Positions 58,877-64,000 of a DNA stretch of 64,000 nucleotides are shown here, one piece after another (the stretch's first letter is position 1; every line of letters starts with the position of its first letter). Source of the DNA: a virus. The position numbers and the translations under genes were made by a program. The notes beneath the pieces are model-generated. The model ran no database searches, was not told where the DNA came from, and worked only from the letters and a program-made list of their open reading frames with translations. The stretch covers positions 52,951 to 116,950 of IMG/VR virus record IMGVR_UViG_3300023174_000082. One strand, 5' to 3'.

Positions 58877-59829
58877 AAAAAGTTTTAGTTTGTGGTGCCG
58901 GGGGATTTATTGGCACACACCTAGTAAGAAGTTTAAGGGCTCAAGGGCACTATGTGATTGGTGCTGATCTAAGATACCCAGAATTTGGGCCGCATGAATG
59001 CCACGAATTTTACCAGTATGATTTAAGGAATCAACGTCGAGTGACCAGTTTGATTACAAATGAAATAGATGAGATATATCAGTTAGCAGCAGACATGGGC
59101 GGTGCAGGATACATTTTTTCCGGGGCCAACGATGCTGAAATCTTACACAACAGTGCCTTGATCAATCTCAACATTCTGCATGAGATGACTTTTAAACGCT
59201 GTAAAAAGATTTTTTATAGTTCTAGTGCTTGTATATATCCTGCACACAATCAGGTTGATCCCAACAACCCCAACTGTGAAGAAGCCAGTGCATATCCAGC
59301 CAATCCAGACAGTGAGTATGGGTGGGAAAAATTGTTTAGTGAACATCTCTACGCCAGCTTTGCTCGCAATCACGGATTTGACGTTAGAATAGCTAGACTG
59401 CATAATGTGTTTGGTCCTGACAGCGCCTGGCAAGGTGGCAGAGAAAAAGCACCAGCGGCATTGTGTCGCAAAGTTGCTGAAAGTGAAAATGGCATTGTTG
59501 AAGTATGGGGCCCGGGCACACAAACTCGCAGTTTTTTATGGATTGAAGAATGCATCGAAGGCATACATCGGCTGATGGCCAGCAGTCATACCCAACCTGT
59601 AAACATTGGCAGTGATCGAATGATATCAATCAATGACTTGGTAAACTTGATAGCCACTGTGGTCAACAAACCAGTCGCAATACAAAACATACCTGGACCA
59701 CTAGGAGTAATGGGGCGCAACAGTGACAACACCTTGATTGAGTCGGTGCTGGGGTGGAAACCACAAGATCGTTTGGAGCATGGCATAACCCAATTGTATC
59801 TATGGATACAACAACAACGCAATAAGTAA
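58873..59829 (+). CDS. NAD-dependent sugar epimerase, GDP-mannose 3,5-epimerase-like
   Basis: The protein has 318 residues, an extended short-chain dehydrogenase. The NAD motif is VLVCGAGGFIGTHL (Gly8-Gly14). The active site has SSSACIYP (Ser118, Cys120) and YGWEK (Tyr149, Lys153). WQGGREKAPAALCRK carries Lys192, and QTRSFLWIEECIEGIHRLM and PVNIGSDRMISINDLV follow, then PGPLGVMGRNSDNTLI. These blocks match, almost motif for motif, what I remember of plant GDP-mannose 3,5-epimerase, including the Cys and Lys acid-base residues. It would make GDP-L-galactose/GDP-L-gulose-type sugars. It closes the cassette, 4 nt before gp17. Confidence 0.88.
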   Translation: MKKVLVCGAGGFIGTHLVRSLRAQGHYVIGADLRYPEFGPHECHEFYQYDLRNQRRVTSLITNEIDEIYQLAADMGGAGYIFSGANDAEILHNSALINLNILHEMTFKRCKKIFYSSSACIYPAHNQVDPNNPNCEEASAYPANPDSEYGWEKLFSEHLYASFARNHGFDVRIARLHNVFGPDSAWQGGREKAPAALCRKVAESENGIVEVWGPGTQTRSFLWIEECIEGIHRLMASSHTQPVNIGSDRMISINDLVNLIATVVNKPVAIQNIPGPLGVMGRNSDNTLIESVLGWKPQDRLEHGITQLYLWIQQQRNK

Positions 59830-59833
59830 TTGT

Positions 59834-61420
59834 ATGATTGGAATGAAATCAAATAATCTAGAAACAGTGCTGGTCAAAGCACCACATAGGGTTGAAACAT
59901 ACACTGAACAAGAACTCACGGAGTTTGCGCTGTGTGCAGATCCTGTCACAGGACCGCTGTATTTCATGGATAACTTTTTCTTTATCCAGCATCCCACACG
60001 CGGCAAGATGTTGTATCATCCTTTTGACTATCAAAAGCGACTGATCCATACCTATCACAACTATAGATATTCAATATCCTTGATGCCTCGACAAACAGGC
60101 AAGTCCACATCAGCTGCTGGATACCTGCTGTGGTATGCAATGTTTGTGCCAGATTCCACAATTCTCATTGCCGCACACAAATACACAGGCGCACAAGAGA
60201 TCATGCAACGTATAAGATATGCTTATGAGTTGTGCCCCAATCACATACGAGCAGGTGCTACCTCTTACAACAAAGGGTCAGTGGAGTTTGAAAACGGATC
60301 GCGTATTGTCAGTCAAACCACAACAGAAACAACCGGCCGGGGTATGTCAATATCCTTGCTGTACGCTGACGAATTTGCGTTTGTGCGACCCACAATTGCC
60401 AAAGAGTTTTGGACTTCAATTTCGCCTACTTTGGCCACTGGTGGTAAAGCAATTATCACAAGCACTCCCAACTCGGACGAGGACCAGTTTGCGTTCTTGT
60501 GGAAAGGTGCAAACAAAACAGAAGATGAACATGGCAACACCACAGAACTAGGTATCAACGGATTCCGTGCCTTTCGCAGTTTCTGGCGCGAGCACCCTGA
60601 TCGTGGAGATCAATGGGGTGCAGAACAACTGGCTCAGCTGGGCGAAGAACGTTTTCGCAGAGAAATGGATTGCGAATTTGTTATCAATGACGAAACACTA
60701 ATAGCACCTATCAAGCTGATGGATCTTGAAGGAACAGAACCCATGCACAGAACTGGACAGGTGCGCTGGTACAAGACTCCCACTAAAGATGGCATGTATG
60801 TGGTAGCACTAGATCCCAGCTTGGGCACAGGTGGCGATCCTGCTGCCATACAAGTATTTGATGCTAGAACTACAGATCAGATTGCTGAATGGCGCCACAA
60901 CAAAACTGACATTCCCACACAAATTAGAATTCTTGCAGATATTATAAAAGAACTGCATGGGGTAGTGAAAGACGAAAAAAGCATTTACTATTCAGTAGAA
61001 AACAACACCATTGGTGAAGCGGCCCTGATCAGTATTGCTGAATACGGTGAAGAAAATATTCCAGGATATTTTTTAAGCGACAATTCAGTAACAGGCACAA
61101 CAGGTCGACGATTCCGCAAGGGCTTTAACACCACAAACAAAAGCAAAATAACAGCCTGCAACAAGTTCAAAATTCTAGTGGAATCTGGGCGTATGAAAAT
61201 TAACTCAAGACCCCTGGTTAGTGAACTCAAAACGTTTGTGGCCATGGGCACCAGTTATGCTGCCAAGCCGGGCGAAACAGACGATTTGGTCATGGCCAGT
61301 CTGCTGGCTGTACGAATGCTGTTAATGCTACAAACTTACCACGCAGACCTGGACACACACCTAAAAGACCACGGAGATATGATTATTGAACCGTTTCCAT
61401 TCATATCAATGATGCGCTAA
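59834..61420 (+). CDS. 17: Large terminase gp17 (ATPase and nuclease)
   Basis: The protein has 528 residues (T4 gp17 has 610). The ATPase has Walker A LMPRQTGKSTSA (Gly89, Lys90, Ser91) and Walker B LLYADEFAF (Asp179, Glu180), and ITSTPNSDEDQF is the coupling motif. The nuclease has VALDPSLGTGGDPAAIQVFD (Asp327), YSVENNTIGEAAL and ETDDLVMASLLAVRML (Asp483, Asp484), giving the RNase-H-type metal site. It packages DNA into proheads through gp20 and makes headful cuts. It lies 4 nt after the epimerase gene, with no late-like element seen just before it, so it may be transcribed with the cassette. Confidence 0.95.
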   Translation: MIGMKSNNLETVLVKAPHRVETYTEQELTEFALCADPVTGPLYFMDNFFFIQHPTRGKMLYHPFDYQKRLIHTYHNYRYSISLMPRQTGKSTSAAGYLLWYAMFVPDSTILIAAHKYTGAQEIMQRIRYAYELCPNHIRAGATSYNKGSVEFENGSRIVSQTTTETTGRGMSISLLYADEFAFVRPTIAKEFWTSISPTLATGGKAIITSTPNSDEDQFAFLWKGANKTEDEHGNTTELGINGFRAFRSFWREHPDRGDQWGAEQLAQLGEERFRREMDCEFVINDETLIAPIKLMDLEGTEPMHRTGQVRWYKTPTKDGMYVVALDPSLGTGGDPAAIQVFDARTTDQIAEWRHNKTDIPTQIRILADIIKELHGVVKDEKSIYYSVENNTIGEAALISIAEYGEENIPGYFLSDNSVTGTTGRRFRKGFNTTNKSKITACNKFKILVESGRMKINSRPLVSELKTFVAMGTSYAAKPGETDDLVMASLLAVRMLLMLQTYHADLDTHLKDHGDMIIEPFPFISMMR

Positions 61421-61423
61421 ATA
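61418..61423 (+). promoter_or_regulatory. Late-promoter-like TAAATA before the 828-residue gene
   Basis: GCTAAATA overlaps the gp17 stop codon and ends 7 nt before the ATG at 61431. No ribosome-binding site lies between. Confidence 0.5.
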
Positions 61424-61430
61424 CACTACT

Positions 61431-63917
61431 ATGGCACAAGAAATCCAAATTGGCAATGATCTGTATGATCTGTTAAACACTCGTAATTTTGATGTGGATA
61501 TCACTGACGAGCGTGGGCAAGCAGCTGATCCTGCTGACGGCAAAGTTTTTAAGTTTAATTGGGTATCATCTAACGGCAACAACTACGGAACCGCAGTGAT
61601 TGTGGCCGGAGAAGACAACGAGCTCATGCTGTTTTATGGAGACAACCTTGGAAAAGGCATGGCGCCCGAAGACAAGGATGAATGGTTTGGGTTTATGAAA
61701 GAACTCAAAGACTTCAGCACTCGCCACAACTTTTATACGTTTAGCCCAAAAAACATCAATGCTCTCAAGCACACAATGACTGGCATGGCCGCCATCAAAG
61801 AAGGCCTATTTGAAGGCTACTATGGCACACGCCGTATCAGCTACATGGGCGAGCAAACTGACGCTAGACTGGTAATCAAACACAATCGCATGATTGGCAA
61901 AAACGACAAACGTTATCGTTACGTAGAAAGTTTGTTTATCGAAACTGCGGACGGTGAACGGTTCAAATTACCATTTGTCAAATTGGTTGGCGGCCGAGCC
62001 ATGTTAGAACATGTGCGCCAAGGCGGCAGACCCTACGATATTCGTGGACAACACATCACAGAAACTGTTAGTGAGATGGCAGTGCTGTCAAGATTCCGTA
62101 GAGCACAGCAAGGTCGCATGTTTGAAGGTGTCACACAGCAACTGGTTGAAAGCGCCAACCAATACTACGAAGCCTTACAAAGCAATTTAAAACACCTGGC
62201 CACTGGTCGCGGGTACACACATTATTTTGAATCTTGGACACCAGCAGACATTGGCGAACAAGAATCACTGGTAGAAGATCTACGCACCATGTTCATTGAA
62301 CAAACACTGGACACAAGAATTGAACAGGCCTTACCTACTTTGGCCAAAATACAACAACGAGGAACCGCTATGAAAGAAGCACAAATTTTTGAAAACTGGG
62401 TAAACGGTATCATGGAAGGCACCTGGGCATTGCCAGACACTCCAGAAGCACAGGAAAAACTCAATCAACTCATGACTGGAGAACTTATTGTTGGTCCAGA
62501 TGCCACCAACGCTACAGAACTGCTGTATGATGTGATAGGCGATGATCAATTGTTTGACATCCTTAATGACTTGGCTGAACGTAATCCGAGAGCTAACATT
62601 TGGGACGACTCAGATGTTCAAGCTAGATTGGCTGAATTAGGAATTCAAACACCACAGAGCTCCGAAGCTGAACCTGCTGATGTTGCACAAGACACTGCTC
62701 CTGAACAAACTGTAGCGGAGGCAATTCCGGCTGCTGGAGTAGATCCCAAAGCAACTCAACAGTATGCTCAACAAATTGTGCAGGCCTTGCAACAAGCAAC
62801 CGGTGCAACTGTAAAAGATTTTCCAAATCAAGACGGCACTGTTAAAATAGTAATAAACCCAGATCCTAACGACCGTACATATCCACCATCACGTGGATAT
62901 ATAGTTCCAACTGGTAATGACGGTGCAACAATGCAAAATATTACCAAAGCAATCAATCCATACTATAATACATTTAGACAAAAAGGTTGGAGATTTGATC
63001 AACCTGTAGGCGGTGCATTTACAATTGGTATTCCAACACAACAAGATGTGGCAGAAGATCAATTGGACGAGTTTGATATTGATGCACTAAATCAGTTGGC
63101 TAGTCATCCAGGAATTGGTGTAGCTGCAAGTGCTGGCGGTGCCGCACTTGGCGGATTAATTGGCAAAGGTATCGAAAAAACTGCAAACTATTTCCAAAAG
63201 AAAAAGCAAGACAAAGCATACGATAATATAAAAAAACAACAAGGTATGGCAGAAAACGCAGAACTAAACACCATGCTCAAATACGCTGGCGTGCCTGTAA
63301 AAGAAAGTGTGTTGACAGATTCAACTGGTCACACCATGGATCACATCATCAAACGTTTCACCAAAGAAGTTGCTAACTTTAAAGAAAACGGCGATTTGGA
63401 TGATGATCTCTATCATGCACTGTACGACTACTACTTTGATGACATGCCATATGGCACCAAAAAAGCCAGAGATGGTGATCCGTATGAGTGGGTGTCTGAT
63501 CGATTTTATGCTGATTTAGGATTAAGCGAAGGTTGGAAGGGCGAACTTGCTGGCGGAACATTAGGCGGTGTTGGCGGAACAGTTGCTGGATCTGCATTGG
63601 GCGCACTAGCAGGTGGACCAGTTGGTGCAGCGATAGGTGGTGTAGTAGGTGGCGCCGCAGGCGGCACAGGCGGTGCCATGCTAGGTCGCGAAATGACCAA
63701 AGAAAGCACTTGCAATCAAACTATGGAGGGCGAGTATTGCCCAGAACACGGCCTAGCCGAATGTGGCATGTATGAAATGGGCACAGTAGCTGGTAGCGTA
63801 GCACCAGTGATTGGGGAAGCACCACAGGACGCAATCAACTACAATGGCGCTGTTACAGGCAGCTACTACGAGTCAGACGAATTGGCAAGAATAAAAACAT
63901 TAGCTTTGCTCAAATGA
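61431..63917 (+). CDS. Large virion-associated protein of unknown function
   Basis: The protein has 828 residues. The first 350 form a globular alpha/beta region (GNDLYDLLNTRNFDVDITDE; RYVESLFIETADGERFKLPF). The helical block AQIFENWVNGIMEGTWALPD, then DTPEAQEKLNQLMTGELIVG and LYDVIGDDQLFDILNDLAER, follows at about 320-400. A Pro/Gln/Ala linker, a small alpha/beta module, a glycine-zipper (about 700-750, GSALGALAGGPVGAAIGGVV) and a Cys/His cluster CNQTMEGEYCPEHGLAEC end the protein. The block around 320-400 recurs, as I recall, in large proteins of related environmental phages next to terminase. It is probably a virion or injected protein. Confidence 0.72.
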   Translation: MAQEIQIGNDLYDLLNTRNFDVDITDERGQAADPADGKVFKFNWVSSNGNNYGTAVIVAGEDNELMLFYGDNLGKGMAPEDKDEWFGFMKELKDFSTRHNFYTFSPKNINALKHTMTGMAAIKEGLFEGYYGTRRISYMGEQTDARLVIKHNRMIGKNDKRYRYVESLFIETADGERFKLPFVKLVGGRAMLEHVRQGGRPYDIRGQHITETVSEMAVLSRFRRAQQGRMFEGVTQQLVESANQYYEALQSNLKHLATGRGYTHYFESWTPADIGEQESLVEDLRTMFIEQTLDTRIEQALPTLAKIQQRGTAMKEAQIFENWVNGIMEGTWALPDTPEAQEKLNQLMTGELIVGPDATNATELLYDVIGDDQLFDILNDLAERNPRANIWDDSDVQARLAELGIQTPQSSEAEPADVAQDTAPEQTVAEAIPAAGVDPKATQQYAQQIVQALQQATGATVKDFPNQDGTVKIVINPDPNDRTYPPSRGYIVPTGNDGATMQNITKAINPYYNTFRQKGWRFDQPVGGAFTIGIPTQQDVAEDQLDEFDIDALNQLASHPGIGVAASAGGAALGGLIGKGIEKTANYFQKKKQDKAYDNIKKQQGMAENAELNTMLKYAGVPVKESVLTDSTGHTMDHIIKRFTKEVANFKENGDLDDDLYHALYDYYFDDMPYGTKKARDGDPYEWVSDRFYADLGLSEGWKGELAGGTLGGVGGTVAGSALGALAGGPVGAAIGGVVGGAAGGTGGAMLGREMTKESTCNQTMEGEYCPEHGLAECGMYEMGTVAGSVAPVIGEAPQDAINYNGAVTGSYYESDELARIKTLALLK

Positions 63918-63925
63918 TATAAATA
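63918..63925 (+). promoter_or_regulatory. Perfect late promoter consensus TATAAATA at the right end
   Basis: Exact TATAAATA directly after the stop of the 828-residue gene, facing out of the window towards the next, unseen gene. Confidence 0.55.
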
Positions 63926-63928
63926 CAC

Positions 63929-63957
63929 TTGACACCAAGGCAAATAGCGCATATACT
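63929..63957 (+). promoter_or_regulatory. Sigma70-type promoter at the right end
   Basis: TTGACA (63929-63934), a 17-nt spacer and TATACT (63952-63957). The -10 element lies inside the left arm and loop edge of the terminator hairpin at 63947-63978. Confidence 0.6.
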
Positions 63958-63978
63958 ACATGGTGTATGCGCTTTTTT
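63947..63978 (+). terminator. Rho-independent terminator after the 828-residue gene
   Basis: GCGCATA (63947-63953) pairs with TATGCGC (63966-63972). The stem extends inward with TAC/GTG-type pairs to a 4-nt loop, and TTTTTT follows (63973-63978). It ends the gp17 region transcript. Confidence 0.85.
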
Positions 63979-64000
63979 GTTTGTGCGTCACAGGCAACAA

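Noticed and set aside
1-64000. tRNA genes
   Set aside because: I noticed no cloverleaf with a GGTTCGA-type T-arm in the short intergenic gaps, and the genome is packed with genes. A scan with tRNAscan-SE would settle it.

Overview
The window is a 64-kb piece of a T4-type (gp23-bearing) myovirus genome. It is probably from an aquatic phage related to the cyanophage/pelagiphage side of that superfamily. The evidence is the near-complete virion assembly set: gp26 and gp51, tape measure, gp20, gp21, gp22, gp23, gp15, gp14, gp13, gp18, gp19, gp4, gp16 and gp17. Family names were assigned by reading the proteins, not by database search. The host is unknown. It must be a bacterium, because five textbook sigma70-type promoters with exactly 17-nt spacers and several Rho-independent terminators are present.

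Layout. 1-2201 (minus): a compact operon of baseplate/tail-chaperone genes gp26 and gp51, followed by three small accessory genes. 2243-11624 (plus): tape measure, then the head cassette portal-core-protease-scaffold-capsid, closed by a bidirectional terminator. 11688-12836 (minus): a TPR glycosyltransferase. 12973-32947 (plus): about 20 kb of tail-fibre or appendage genes, dominated by a 2751-residue protein built of a repeat about 17 residues long. 32944-36136 (minus): NUDIX hydrolase, gp15, gp14. 36158-42118 (plus): an early-type module with sigma70 promoters, plus gp13, a DexA-like exonuclease, a glycosyltransferase-like/radical-SAM pair and dNMP kinase. An HNH-like gene on the minus strand follows. 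42521-53229 (plus): sheath, tube, head-completion nuclease, small terminase and several probable packaged internal proteins. 53237-59829 (plus): an exported thermonuclease and a tightly overlapping seven-gene cassette (radical SAM, 2OG-oxygenase-like, radical SAM, SGNH, glycosyltransferase-like, SGNH, GDP-mannose 3,5-epimerase-like). 59834-63917: gp17 and a large virion-associated protein.

Regulation. A T4 late-promoter-like core TAAATA (in the contexts TATAAATA, CATAAATA or GGTAAATA) stands before almost every late transcription unit. It comes in two spacings: 17-32 nt before the start codon, usually with a ribosome-binding site, or only 4-7 nt before it with none. The second spacing suggests leaderless late mRNAs.

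The most notable observations are three. First, gp26 and gp51 appear to be joined by a programmed -1 frameshift: a T TTT TTC slippery heptamer, a 6-nt spacer and a perfect 11-bp stem. This sits beside the tape-measure gene and is reminiscent of the lambda G/GT tail chaperones. Second, the radical-SAM/SGNH/epimerase cassette looks like an undescribed surface-glycan (or glycan-linked) modification system. Third, several small virion-type proteins start with what look like T4-type capsid-targeting sequences cleaved by gp21.
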